The position numbers and the translations under genes were made by a program. 64,000 nt of DNA from assembly GCF_025766255.1 (NCBI RefSeq), contig NW_026516738.1, positions 124,001 to 188,000 on the forward strand. The letters run 5' to 3'. Origin of the DNA: Zychaea mexicana. Lineage: Eukaryota; Mucoromycota; Mucoromycetes; Mucorales; Lichtheimiaceae. The notes under the pieces are model-generated. The model ran no database searches, had not been told where the DNA came from, and saw only the letters and a list, made by a program, of their open reading frames with translations. This document shows, in pieces, positions 47,555-59,565 of this stretch; the stretch's first letter is position 1, and each line of letters begins with the position of its first letter.

Positions 47555-48834
47555 ATGGCATCCTCCGCAACTGCGACAGCAATCCCTCCGCCGCCGTCCT
47601 GCTCGCCCTCCCCTTCCTCTCCGTCAACAGCTCTTATTGCTGCCCATCCACGCAAACTCGGCCTCGTTAAATTTTTCAATTCAACCAAAGGCTATGGCTT
47701 CATTATCCCCGCCGAAGAAGAACAGCAGCAGCTCGTAGCGACCGGTCAGCCGCCTGTTGAAGGTGAGTGCCATGCTTTTACTTGATAATAATAATAGTAA
47801 CAATACCAGCACCACCAGTAGCTTGTGCTAACCAGTCTTCCACCACTACAACAATAACAACAACAACACAAACTAGTTTTCGTACACCACACAGCAATCA
47901 CGGGCGGAGGCTTCAAGAGCCTTGCCGAGGTAAGCTTCCCATATCTGGCCGTTGGCTCGTTTGATCTACATTGATAACCTGATCGTTTTTTTCTCTCTTT
48001 TTATTTTTTTGTGTGTGTCTGCGTGTTTCGCTCCCTAGGGAGAGGAGGTAAGATATAATATACACACACACACACACACACGTCTACGGGAACGAAAATG
48101 CATAGTTGCTGTTGACACGTCCTCGTTTTTGTAGGTCGAGTATGATCTGATCCAAGGGCCTAAAGGCATGCAGGCTGCCAACGTGTCCGGTCCTGGAGGT
48201 AAACCCGTTCAAGGCGATCCAAACGCACATCGATCTTACCATCATCGCTACCAGAGGTACGTACGTGCTGTTGATGTGTAAACATGAGGAACTCTTATTT
48301 ACATGAGGGATGATACCATCAGTGGCGGAAGACATCATTACTACCATCACCACCAGCAACAACAACGACAACAACAACAACAACAACAGCAGCAGCATCA
48401 TCATCATCGTAGCCATCAAGATAGCAATGGAAGTGGATCAGATGGATCCAACGGTAAGTAGAACGGGAGGATGGACGAGTATGCTGTGGTGTGACTGATA
48501 AGTAATAGTTCCTTCACCGGCAGGTCATTTGGGATACCCAGTGTATGGGATGCCACCGTACGGATACCCCATCTACGCTGCTGCTGCTGGAGCATACATG
48601 GTGCCAACCACCGCCGGATACTACCACCATCAATTTGCATCGTCACAGTCATCGCCACAGCTCAAGCCATCCATAGCCATGTACTATCCCTATGCGCCAA
48701 TGGCAGCCCAACCCCACCAGCACCAGCAGCAACAAGCGTACGGCCATCTGTCTAATTCGTCGTCATCGTCGTCGTCGAACCACACAGCCACAACCTGCGA
48801 GCCAGAATCCGGGGATGTTTCTCCCTCCTGCTAA
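47555..48834 (+). CDS. Cold-shock-domain RNA/DNA-binding protein with Gln/His-rich tail
   Basis: Cold-shock domains bind single-stranded nucleic acids and act in mRNA translation and stability. Six exons (47555-47762, 47877-47929, 48039-48047, 48135-48256, 48323-48453, 48524-48834) give 277 residues. The CSD starts KLGLVKFFNSTKGYGFIIP (RNP1-like KGYGFI), with the loop enlarged by a Glu/Gln-rich insertion. It continues VFVHHTAITGGGFKSLAEGE and ends EVEYDLIQGPKGMQAANV. The third exon is a 9-nt microexon that supplies Gly-Glu-Glu of the conserved EGEEVEYD strand. After the CSD come a Gly/Pro linker, a His/Gln block and a Tyr/Pro/Ala-rich low-complexity tail, typical of RNA-granule proteins. The start follows a CT-rich leader, and the upstream in-frame region is poor. 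Confidence 0.9.
48062..48081 (+). repeat. CA microsatellite inside a cold-shock gene intron
   Basis: A run of about ten CA units lies immediately downstream of the microexon's donor site. Confidence 0.9.
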
Positions 48835-49461
48835 AGTATCACCACCACCACCACCACCATCACCCACCAAAAACAAGCGATTACCTCGAACGAGCCCACG
48901 CTCTCATCTTCCCTTTCGTGTGAATGCATGCTGACCCGACTCCTTAACTCTCTTTTCTCTCTCTCCAACTGTCTCCACACACTCACTCACCCGCACAAAC
49001 ATATAGTAACACACCCACGCACGTCCACCACACGCCTAAATCACACACAAACACTTTTAAAACTGGATCCCCCACCTTTTTCTCTCTTTCTCTGTGTTCT
49101 CTCCTCCTCGTCCGCTCCTTTTGCTGGCTGGCGTAACAAAAACAAAACAAAAAAAAAGAGGTCCAGAACGGGTAAAAGAAAATCATGTACACACATAAAT
49201 CGATTGTTAATATCACGACCAAAGAGGGAGTGTCTGTCTCTGCTATTTTTAATATCCCACCATGTACACACCATGCAGCGCCCCAGCACACCGAAAGAAA
49301 AACGAGGAGACACCTTCATCTTCATCAAATAGTAGTCATATTCTGATTCGCTTCTTTCCGCGCCATACACACTTAACAATAATAACACCAACATGGAGCG
49401 CAGCAGCTACTCCTATGTTTTGTCTAAGCTCATTTCATCACATTGCTATCATAAAGAGACT
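48835..49461. other. Convergent 3' region
   Basis: This lies between the cold-shock gene and the DUF1479 gene. Pyrimidine- and CA-rich at 48950-49110, then AT-rich. No supported gene. Confidence 0.55.
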
Positions 49462-51164
49462 TCAAGGTGTTGGGAACGGCGAGAGAATCTGATTATGCTG
49501 CAATCGCGCCTTACGCTGTCCGGGCGTCAAACTTCCCTCCTCTTTGTGTCCTTCGTGTGGTGGGATCGGCAGCGGTGTGAGCCCCATGCCGAGTTTTTGA
49601 TTCGCATCGAGCGTCGAGGGCGTTGCACGGAAGCCTTCAATGTTTTCCTCGCAGTTGTTGGCGGGAAAGTCGGGCGGTGTCCTTTTTGTTCGTTTAATTA
49701 CAGTTATTATTGTTAATAAACTCTATATCTTTTTTTTTTACCCCTTACCATCCTTTGATGAACATGTCACGCTGACGCTTCAGATATTCCGAGTTGCGAC
49801 GACACACCGGTGAGCTTGGGATGTACAGCACAGACGAATCACAGTTGGATTCGTTCTTTGGTTCGACTGCGTGTACTTGATCACAGTGCCTTTTTTTTAT
49901 GGTGGTATATCTTCATCTCTTAATTATGTATCCATGGTGTGTCTGTCTTCTCATCTCGACAGAAAGGAGTAGCATCTAGTATTTCGTCTACGTACCAAAA
50001 TACAGCATCGCCGAAATTGACGTGAGGCACAGAAACCATGCAATCGTTAATGATTTCTGGATGGTTTTCTGGAGTGATATCGCTGCATCGACCTGGCCAA
50101 GATCCAAGCAAGTCGCTCTTTTGAAGATGGGGCTCAAGTAGCGGCTTCATCAAAATATACGCCATCGGCTCTTTGACCAAGGGACACACTTTGAGCGTGC
50201 CTCCACCAGGTCCTATGCTGGACAGAGATACCCATCCTTGGAAAATGCGATACATCGAGCAGCCACCGGGCGAGTTATACATGTCCATCTCGGCATCGAC
50301 ACGATGCGTTACATCAAAAGAATCATGTTCCTGATGATCAGCAACATATAACAGCAGGATCAGATCTTTTGCATTGCTTCTCTAAATGTTACACCAAAGG
50401 GCGACAACAGCTAGCGCACATGATGCTTATTGGAGTCATACTGTACTTGCCTCCCATGCTCCTTCAAAGATCTTTTGATAGCACTTGCGATACGTAGGGT
50501 CTTCCCAGCGCTCTACAGATCCACCATCCACGTGACCCGACAAAGCAAATGTTGCATCCCCGGGCTGTCGGATACGCAAGCGATCACAATAGCACAAGTT
50601 ATTTTCCAGATCAACCTCAGTCTCTGAAGTAGCATGCCACAACTGATTCAATGCCAACGCTGCAGTCGTGAAATTAGGATGCGATCGGCAAGCACACTGT
50701 GCCTTTGTGAAATAGAGTTCCCAAGCCTGTGGTTTATCAGCCGGAAAACCAACAATCGTGTCACGATGTGCATCGATACAGTCCAGGATCTGCTGCTTGT
50801 ACGCTTTGGCCGTGGTCTCATCAATGAGGCCACGGACCACAAGCACACCGCGCTTCTTGACTTGCGCAGCAATGTCGTCAGGAAGTCGGCCGTTGTTTTC
50901 AACAATGGATTGGAACGGGATTTCCGGGATCACATTAGGTCCACGCTGGCGGATCTCGAGTGATTCGTTCTTGAGTGCCTTCACCACGCGTTCGTATGCA
51001 GCTTGAAGCACACTTGGATCGGATGGGGCAATCTCCTGCTTCAGCTTAATGAAGCGGGGGTCCAACGCTGGCGGTTTGGCTCCCAAGTGCACAAACACAG
51101 ACGACAAGTCACCTTGATGCGCTTTGGTTGCTCCAGTTGTTGTTGCGGGTGCTGTCACGAGCAT
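49462..51164 (-). CDS. DUF1479-family protein (Fe/2-oxoglutarate dioxygenase-like fold)
   Basis: Four exons (51164-50451, 50330-49996, 49889-49749, 49681-49462) give 469 residues. Matches to the DUF1479 family include PFQSIVENNGRLPDDIAAQV, VRGLIDETTAKAYKQQILDC, GFPADKPQAWELYFTKAQ and GWVSLSSIGPGGGTLKVCPL. The likely iron ligands are His and Asp of ALSGHVDGGSVERW and the later His of WHCDQVHAVEPKNES; SSVLYIPSSPVCRRNSEYLK follows. The family belongs to the phytanoyl-CoA-dioxygenase-like group, and its substrate is not established. Intron 1 uses a GC donor (GAG|GCAAGT); the nearby GT would put a stop in frame. The C-terminal exon is hydrophilic and Pro-rich (LGMGLTPLPIPPHEGHKEE). Confidence 0.9.
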
Positions 51165-51876
51165 TATAACGATGAAGAGAGTTTACTTTCTACCGAAGAA
51201 AAATAACGAGAGTAAGAAACATGATGATATATATGTAGCCGCTTGTTTTGAAAAACAGCGGAAAAGAATGGTACCGCGGAATCAATATGGATGGATGTTT
51301 TGTTTGGTTTGATCGTGTCGCGTGATATTATTAGGTAAACACAGAAACTTGTATGGTTGTATGTACGCATAATGCTCTTTAGGTTTCAGCTTTCTTGTTT
51401 GGCATGAAGGAAAGCAACACAGAGAAGACCATGTTTCACAGTACGTGATCCAGTTGCTCGTCCTCATGTTTTGTACCATTGCATTGGAATACTGTATCTA
51501 CATTGCTCTGTTTTACTATTATGTACGAGCAATGCTTTATTCTTTGTTGTTGTCGGGTTCATTATCCATTTATGCATATTTCCATATCAATAATGGTGCT
51601 GCATAATATGTACTCAGGGTGAATGATGCAGGAACGGGTGGTGATGATCTTTCTCTTGGAGGGTTGCTGGCGGAATCACGCTTTATAGCAGTTTGATATT
51701 GCTTCTTATGGTCTTATTGTATAAGCCCACATTGTGTGAACATGTTTATTTACAATTGTACTAGGGAAAAAGAAGAGCTTCCCAGACCTGTTGTACATTT
51801 TATCGTCTACTAGGTAATCAAATTATCGTGGCTTTGCCTCTACTATTTCCCTTTTCTAATTTTAATGGGTTTACTT
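51165..51876. other. Intergenic: DUF1479 gene promoter and APC8 3' region
   Basis: About 700 bp between two minus-strand genes. I looked here for further TPR coding sequence to complete APC8 and found none. No other gene was recognised. Confidence 0.55.
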
Positions 51877-54004
51877 TCATGCATCAAGTGCAGCAGCTCG
51901 TTCATAGCACTCCAAGGCCTTGTCGTCTTGATGCAAAAGACTATAACATCCTCCAAGCGCTTTCCACATCCGCCCATCATCAGGTCTACATATACGTATA
52001 TTCAAGAGGTATCTAGTTGGCGCCATATCTCATTTTCCATGGTAGAAAATTAAATAGAAATGGAGTGTACCTGAGCTTAGCAGCTTCGTAATAATGACGA
52101 CGCGCATGTTCTGGTTGACCCAGCATTTCGTGCGCCTGACCAATTCCATACCAGGCACGGTAATCTCGACTATTGATTTCTATGTGTATAGTCGAGAATT
52201 ACTGTAAGTTTTATTTTCTTTTTAAATATAAAATTAGTAAATAGACTCTGCTTCTTTTTACCTATGGCTCTAGTATAACACTCTATTGCAGCATTTGTGT
52301 TTTTCAGCTCGATGTAATCGTGACCCAATAACGTCCATGCAAGATGATAGCTTCGATTGAGTTTCAGTGCCCTCTTGAAATATTTTACAGACTCGGCAAT
52401 TTCTCCCGTGGCGCTGTGGTAGTTGGCTATCAAACCATATTCCATGAGATGATGATGGTGATGGATCTTTGAGATATATTTTCTTCCTCCCTCACCTCCT
52501 TGCTCACACTTGTTGAAAGGACGTCCTTACCGACGATGCAGCACGTCTCTGGTTCATACTGATCAATCTGTATACATTCATGCGCGAGCACACTCAGCTT
52601 TTCTCGAGAGCCTTGAAGATAAAGCAGGTTTGAATACACATCCATGTCTTCAAGTCGGTATGGATTTTCTTGTCTGATCTGGTCAAAGAGTATCTCGGCC
52701 TTATCATACTCTAATGAAGACAGTAGAGAGCTTATGATCAGCCGTTTATTTCCTGTGGGCTCATTAAAATGCCATGATGGGATAAAGATTTGCATCTGCT
52801 CACCAAGAGAGTTATAAAAAGCCATTGCCAATTGCGACTTGATGTAGATACTTTTTTTAAAGTGAACTTCAAGCGGTTGCATGATTCTCCAAAACACGCT
52901 CGGTGGCAGCTGAATCTCAAGCGCTAATCGGGCTAAGAACAAGTTCTTAACAATACTGATGGGCAATTCTTGATCCAGACGTTCTTTTAGATAATAAAAC
53001 TGAGAAAAAGGAAACTTTGTCAGGCAAATCATCTGTGTATATTGAGGAAGAAATGCTTTTCTTTCACTAACCTGTTTTTGTGTTGATGCCAGTGTACCCA
53101 ATTGCATCCATGCTGACCAGTTGAATTCATACATTTTGACGGATTCTATCAGTGCTGCAGCGGCCTCTCGTTCCAAATCACGTTTATGCAGAACGACCCC
53201 GTACCTTAGTAATACACATCAGTTGGCTGTTAAAACTTACCATAACCTCATTGAAAAAGGAATATCATCATATGTTTTTTTCTTGTCAAGAAAACTTACA
53301 GATATAGATTAAACGCATCCAGACTATCTTTTAACGGCCGTAACTCTTGATAAATGCCCTCCAATGCTTCATTTGTCTTTGACCAAGTTTCCGTTGGACC
53401 TAGCATCCCGAATCCATTTGCATGTAAATACGTTGGCGAAAGAAATGTGCATAGCTGTTTATTACCTAGTATCTCCTGTGTAGCTTCCTCTTTATGTTTT
53501 TCGCCTGCCTGTATACATATACTACTGGTAAATGACGTAATAGTATCGATGATCTTGGAAGAGAGGTATACTTACCAAATAGGTTGCATATAGCCTCAAG
53601 AACCGGAGTTTGGGTGATGAGTAACCTTTTAAAGTTGCTGCTACATTATCGAACTGCGACTGTTCAAAGAGTACTTGAGCACGTTGGTATTTGTCATACT
53701 CTGTTGCTGTTAGTACTACTGTTTGATCAGAAGCGGTCGTGAGCACAAACAGATTGGACTTGACTGTAAAGTCTCGGTCATTGCTTATTATGTGTTCCGG
53801 AATGCCGTCTAAAATTTCTGTTGCCCTGTAACGTTGAATTGGCGAAAGAATCAGAAAACGTGTCCACAAAGAGTTGCAAAGAGTGAGAGAGAGAAAGAAA
53901 ACGAGCTACCATTTGGTGGAATCGTATAAGCAGTGCTCGTGACAGATCAAGATTGCTTGTTGCAATTGTTGTTTAAACTGAAGAATATCCTGTTCAGTGA
54001 ACAT
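51877..54004 (-). CDS. CDC23: Anaphase-promoting complex subunit 8 (Cdc23-like), apparently short at the C-terminus
   Basis: APC8/Cdc23 is a TPR scaffold subunit of the APC/C ubiquitin ligase. Eight exons (54004-53910, 53825-53576, 53508-53300, 53204-53072, 52999-52531, 52426-52262, 52179-52071, 51985-51877) give 512 residues. The N-terminal family part includes LRPLKDSLDAFNLYLYGVVL. The TPR array includes ANYHSATGEIAESVKYFKRA, SYHLAWTLLGHDYIELKNTN, INSRDYRAWYGIGQAHEMLG and PDDGRMWKALGGCYSLLHQD. A TGA stop follows ERAAALDA at once. Animal orthologues are around 600 residues and continue with further TPRs, so about 90-100 residues are missing here. No donor site precedes the stop, and no continuing TPR was seen downstream. 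The upstream introns are normal, so this is either a natural short form, a recent nonsense or frameshift change, or a base error. Confidence 0.88.
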
Positions 54005-54346
54005 GGTCTGTATGTATCGCAAGGAAGAAAAACGCGTCGCAGCTAAAAGTTATTAAAACAAAAAAATTGAATAGGGAAAAATTATGCTCTTTTTTTTTGG
54101 TTCTTATTTAAAAATTCAAATAGATGGTAGATGCAGCGTAGTTAGGGGGCCAAGGTAATACAAATGAAGAACAGAGAAGAAGGTAGTGTATGTACATAAC
54201 TAAATAAAGTTGTCTAAGATCGGGGAGGTTATCGTTCGCGTGCGTTTATATGCGTGTTTTCCATTCGTGTACATTGTATGTACTGCTCATGTTGGGATGT
54301 TATGAATGGGGGGGGGAGGGGGAGTTATACTTATATCTAGAAGGCA
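54005..54346. other. Intergenic: APC8 promoter and DOHH 3' region
   Basis: AT-rich sequence with a T-run near 54091-54099 and a G-run near 54307-54323. No gene was seen. Confidence 0.6.
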
Positions 54347-55696
54347 TTAATTCTGTTGTGCCAACTTGAGTGAGTGCATGTTGGCCTTTTCCTGGGTCTC
54401 AAGACCATTGGCATATTGGAAATCGCCACTAATAAATATTCATCAGTGCAAATTCTTTTTGAATCAAATCATAACAGTACAAGAGGACAAACTCACCTAG
54501 TCTCATACTCGTACATGTCCAAGGCAACAACACAGCTTTCGCGCACAACGCGCTCGTCGTCAGCCTTGAACTTGGACAGGGTTTCCAAGACTTCAGGAGT
54601 TGCAATGGATCCCAGTGCTTCTGCAGCTTCGTGACGAACCATGTATTGTTCCTGTGCATCCTGCAGGGTTTCAGTCAGGGCAGGCACCGAGGCAGGGTGC
54701 TGCAATTGACCAAATACATAGGCAACTTCATGACGGAAGAGAGCTAATAGTAACTGTACCATAAGCTATCAAAGAAACATTGCACATCCATATATACACA
54801 CACACACAAAAAAAAGCTTACCGCTCTTGTCCTTGAGACCCTTTGCCAACTCCTCAACAGCTTCGGTGTTTCCGATCTCACGCAAACCAAACATGGCACG
54901 GTATCTTTCGAAAAGCGGCAAGCTGGTATCCATCAATTGCTGACCAAGCTCCTTGACAGTTTTTACATTGGCGGAAGGTGGTGCAGGATCAACCGAGTTA
55001 TACAAACTCTTATTCTTTTCTCTTTCTTCCTTATTCTTTGGATCATTATCATAGCGAATCTTTTCGAGAGCCAAGACACATGTTTCCGCAACCGCCTCGC
55101 TTGAATCGTTCAAGTACTTTTCGAGAATAGGGATCGACTCGAGGGTACCAATGGCACCCATTGCTTCAGCAGCCTTTTTGTAATGAAAAATTAATACATG
55201 TTAATTTTTCATGTGGCGTATAGATGATAGCATTTGTAAACAAGGCAAAATAGAAGAGAAATGTGAGAAAGTAGCTTACCTCATGGCGCACCATTACATC
55301 TTCATTGGTGTCTTCCAACACCTTACCGAGAATGTCATTGGCGCGTGGGTTACCGATTTGGCCAAGACAGTACGTCAGTTCGTGCTTCAACAATGCTGAT
55401 TCATCACTCAGAGCTAGAAAATGCAATCATAATGTTAAGCCCACATTTCTATTTTAATGTACTCGACCAACTTTTTTTTAAGTGTTTCGAGTACACCAAA
55501 AAGATATAAATAAAGGTAGTCCGTTATTACCTTTAGCAATAATGTCAATAGAACGATCGTCAGCAATGTTCTTGAGAGTGAAAAGAGCACGGAATCGTTC
55601 GGCAAGAGCAACGTTTCCGGGAGTGTTGCAGAGAACGGACTCGAGTTGGTCGTAGTTAACGTTAAGGGTATTTACAGTTTCGCCTTGTTCGCTCAT
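54347..55696 (-). CDS. LIA1: Deoxyhypusine hydroxylase (eIF5A modification)
   Basis: This diiron HEAT-repeat enzyme completes hypusine on eIF5A. Five exons (55696-55531, 55413-55280, 55173-54822, 54743-54497, 54428-54347) give 326 residues, the same as fungal orthologues. The His-Glu iron ligands appear in the four expected places, in two symmetric halves: [12 protein letters not shown] and [10 protein letters not shown]; then [15 protein letters not shown] and [10 protein letters not shown]. Each half is a set of alpha-helical HEAT-like repeats ([20 protein letters not shown]). A flexible linker ([18 protein letters not shown]) lies between the halves, as in the family. The gene symbol is taken from the yeast name for DOHH. 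Splice sites are canonical and in phase. Confidence 0.96.
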
Positions 55697-57546
55697 TATA
55701 ATTTATTCGGATGGGGGCTTGTGGAAAAAAGTGTGTATTCCAAAAAAAAAAGTTTGATTCAGGACCTGAGAAAGCGCTCTGAAGCCGTTGAAGCCACCAA
55801 TGCTGTTCACGAGAACTCCGATTCGTCAATGCGCGCATCCCAAAGCTCCGCTCACTCCACAATTCAAGTCCGTGTGTTCGGTATACCTGCTTCCAAATAA
55901 AAAGCATGGGTTAACTGGTAACAGCAGAGCAGTGCTGGTAGGAGAGACTCATTTAAGCAATTATATGAGAAATTGGTATGACTAGAAGATGTTAGCCGAG
56001 TTGGCAAAAAAAGTAAATCAACCTTTTGAAGGACGGGACACATATTGGAGTTTCGCAAATCCACACGATTTGATTAATGATAGTGCTGCCATCATGCGAT
56101 ACATATGCATATTATGTAAGGAGCCATGATATAGTGACGATAGTGAAATTCAGATCCACTACTGTGGATTACGCTGGTCGGCTAGGAGAATAGGATGGCA
56201 GCAAGGAAAGTGCTTTTATATGCTTCGATTCTTCCACGCGTTGAATTATCCACCTTAGATGCATGGTTTCCTAGTAATAAGATAACTTTAATTAAAGATG
56301 GCCAGAAGATAGACGACATTATTCATCCCAAACCAATAATCAAAAAAGCAGATGCTTCGCTACCAACAGTTTTTTTTTTTTTTTCAGAAGTAGCATTATT
56401 TAAGGTTTCTAGTAAATAACAGTGACAGCATACAAATACCTACATGTTAGGCACAACCATGGTTTGTATGTACTGATACCTTGATGTTCAGGAACATAGG
56501 TGCTAGCTTTACAATGCAGCGTAAGGATGCATCTTTGCATCATCATAGCCGTAATCATCATTACCATAAAATAAAGACGAGATAGCTGCTGGGGGGTGGG
56601 TCTTCTACGTACGGAAGAGGAATTCATGCAATAATAAAAAAAGGGCGAACCCAGTTATTTTAGCTAATCTGCATTGGCTCTTATTTTTTTCCATTCCGCT
56701 TGACCCGTTCCCAGTTGTTGAGTGTGCGTGTAAGAATTCCCATGGTAACTCTAAATCTGCCTTTTTTTCTTTCTTTCTAAAGAAGAAACGAAAAGTCAGC
56801 GGAACCAAGTTCCTGACGCTTGTTGCTGTTGCTGTGGCCAGCAGACTCAGCAAACTCAAATTAAAAGTTAAATTGGGGGTGATGTTATTACGAAGAAGAA
56901 GAAGAGCAAGAAGCGGATCTCAGTGTTATAAAATCCGACAGTATGGATTGGGCTGCTGCTGGCCTGGCCACTTTATTCTTTAGTAGTAGTAGAAAAGCGG
57001 GACACGTATCACATATCACCGAGAGCGTGTGAGAGGTGTCTTGATGATAATGGTGGTGGTGGTGATGATGATGATGCATCCTGCATGCATGCACAGGGTA
57101 TACATGCATCACACAATCCTAAATGTTAGTAAAGCCGTCAATACCAGAGTAATTCAATGACCACAACGTATCCTTCAAAGTTTTCAGGAGGGTCATAATT
57201 GCCTATCATCATTGTTACCAACACCAACCCATCACCAATATTTATAAAGTATCCACGCTAAATTACTTTCCGCGTGGTTGTACGATACTGCATTAATCGG
57301 AGGAAAAAAAATATGGTCAGCACGTGCTTACCAAGAAAAACAAGAAGAAAACAAAAAATGCAGTGTGTGGGTATATGAAATAGTATATTAACCGAGAGAT
57401 TGCTTTTTTGGTTTTCTGCAGTAACAAGAGGGGGAGAGAGATTAAAAACACATATTATATATAAATGTATGATATATAGAGAGGGTAGACACCATGTTGT
57501 GGAAGGGGAAAGTTTTTATTTTCTTTTTACTTGGGTTCCTGGGGGG

Positions 57547-57579
<33 letters not shown>

Positions 57580-57650
57580 CGGGGATGGATTGTTTGGTAT
57601 GAAAAAGATGATATGAGGTTTGGTGATGGGTAAAAAGGTAAAAATATAAA
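55697..57650. other. Gene-poor stretch: DOHH promoter side and bHLH 3' side
   Basis: No gene was recognised in about 1.95 kb. A plus-strand frame at 56195-56419 (75 residues, LDAWFPSNKITLIKDGQKID) is protein-like but unknown. A GT microsatellite near the bHLH gene is listed separately. Confidence 0.5.
57551..57579 (+). repeat. GT microsatellite
   Basis: A perfect run of about 14 GT units, about 75 bp beyond the bHLH stop codon. It probably lies in the 3' UTR, where it would be a CA run in the mRNA. Confidence 0.95.
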
Positions 57651-58916
57651 TCAAAAGTTTTTCAGCGATGCCAACTCACGACGCAATTCTGCCGATTCCC
57701 GGGTCCACTGGTCCTCTCGCTGCTGAAGAATCGAAATATAGTCCAAAGCTAAACAAAAAGAAAGAAAGAAAGAAAGAGCGTGAGTTCGACCGGTCGATAG
57801 GAGGGAGAGCAAGCAGAGAGTTTAAACTTTACCTTTGCTCAAGATTTCCCATTTGCTCGTCTTGAGACCCTTGTCCACCGGCAGGATATCGCGCAGTTCA
57901 TCGAACAGGTCCTTCATTTCTTTACGCCGCTTGCGCTCTGCAAGTTTGTGACTCACTCGAAGTTCCGGTGACCGCGAATACATTGCTGTGCTGCCTCGCC
58001 TTGACATGGAGGCTTCGCCCTGAGGATAATGTTGCGACTGTGGTGGTGGTGGTGGTGGCTGTTGTTGTTGTTCTTGGCGGCTTGTGAGTGGGGGACCTGC
58101 GTGGCGCAGTGGATGCGCGCTATTATTATTATTATCATGCTCTTGGTGGAGGTGATGATGATGATGATGGTGGTGGTATTGGTACTGCTGCGGAGGCGAA
58201 GGATGGCTTTGCGGCTGTACTCGAGGCGATGATGCAGCCGATGACAGTGGGGAGCCATAATAGGCTCCATTGGACGAAGACGAAACGGCAATCGAGTGTC
58301 GTCGAATACTGTCCGAGGGTGACGCTTGTGGCAAGTCGTCAAGCCACATTCCATTGGACAGCGGATGACGCTCTTTTGTTGCAGTTGCTGTTCCTGCTGT
58401 GGAAGCAGCAAGTGGTTGTTGTCGGGTTAGATGTGATATAGATGGTAAAGAGTCTCGTCGCCATGGTGACGATGCATGTTGCTGTGGGGACAAATTGGTG
58501 CTGCTGTTGCCATGGTATTGGTTGTTGTTGTTGCCGTTGGGCTGCAGTGGTGGCGATGTGAGGAAACGATTGGTGAGATCAGCTTGATCGGATGTCGACG
58601 GACGAATGGTGGCGGGTGAAGTGAAACGCTGAGATGGAGAAGGCGGAGGGGAGCTACATAAGAGTGGAGGTCTGCAGGTGGCGTGTAATGCAGGATCCGT
58701 CAGGGAGCCTCTCCTTGAGCTAGAGGCACTGGTTGTGCTTGGAGCTGTCCGGTCCAGATGGGAGTAAGGATGGTGTCGAAAGGAGGAGAGAGGAAAGAGC
58801 GTCCTCGAGTCTGGATCGAGCGAAGGACGGCGGCTGGACGGTTTTGGTGCGGTGCTGTCGTCGTTAGGGCCAACTGGTTCGTGGGGTGGCGTCGTGTAGT
58901 GGTTTGTAAGAAGCAT
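57651..58916 (-). CDS. bHLH transcription factor
   Basis: Two exons (58916-57833 and 57748-57651) give 393 residues. The first ~320 residues are low-complexity (Ser/Pro-rich, Gln-, His- and Asn-rich), typical of activation or regulatory regions. The basic helix-loop-helix is near the C-terminus: basic region and helix 1 [20 protein letters not shown], loop [14 protein letters not shown], then helix 2 [18 protein letters not shown] across the intron, followed by a short coiled-coil-like end ([15 protein letters not shown]). The basic region has His/Glu/Arg in the order (H...ER.RR) that contacts E-box CANNTG DNA. An upstream in-frame ATG at 58964 adds 16 mostly Tyr/Phe residues and is less likely the start. 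The intron 1 phase matches. Confidence 0.9.
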
Positions 58917-59543
58917 TATATGATAGCAGCAGTAGAAGTAAAAGTAGTAGTAATAGTTAAGCAAACAGCAAGCAACTCATGTACAAAAGAAAGAGGAAAA
59001 AAGACAAATTGGTTGGGAAGGGGCAAGCAGCATTATATTTTCCAGCAAAGCGTAGAACTCCGCACAAGATAAAAAACACGTGCTGCAGCCTGCTTGGCTT
59101 TTGCCACATGGTTCATTCCATGTCGTGCGCCCTCCTTTTATTACGCTATATACTTGCGGCATACTAATAAGGGCTTATCTTACGTTCTCGTGTGTGGGTG
59201 TGTGCGCTACTATTTCCCACAACAACCAAGCACTCAACCTTCTTGTCCCGTGGGTGAATTTCGTCCTGTCTCTGTTCTGTCCTATCCAAACCACCTCCCC
59301 CTTCCATACATCAGACACTTGATGATTTTTCTTAGGTCCCTTCAAGCCTCAATTCATCTACAGTAGTTGACAACGTCTGTGATGTGACCACAAAAACACG
59401 TGCTACTATGTATCCACCGCCAAAGCGCACTGTGTAAATCTAATGCATGATGTCCTATCCTGAAGAGAAAGAGGGGGGAGGATCCTTCAAGCAAAGGACG
59501 GAATAATAATTGGGCCGAGAGTGTTATTTCTGTTGAGCACTAC

Positions 59544-59565
59544 GTGTGTGTGTGTGTGTGTGTGT
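59544..59565 (+). repeat. GT microsatellite
   Basis: A run of about eleven GT units upstream of the bHLH gene. Confidence 0.9.

Noticed and set aside
48301..48419. Second protein opposite the Gln/His tail of the cold-shock gene (Leu/Met run)
   Set aside because: It is the antisense reading of CAA/CAT repeats and has no start or family support.
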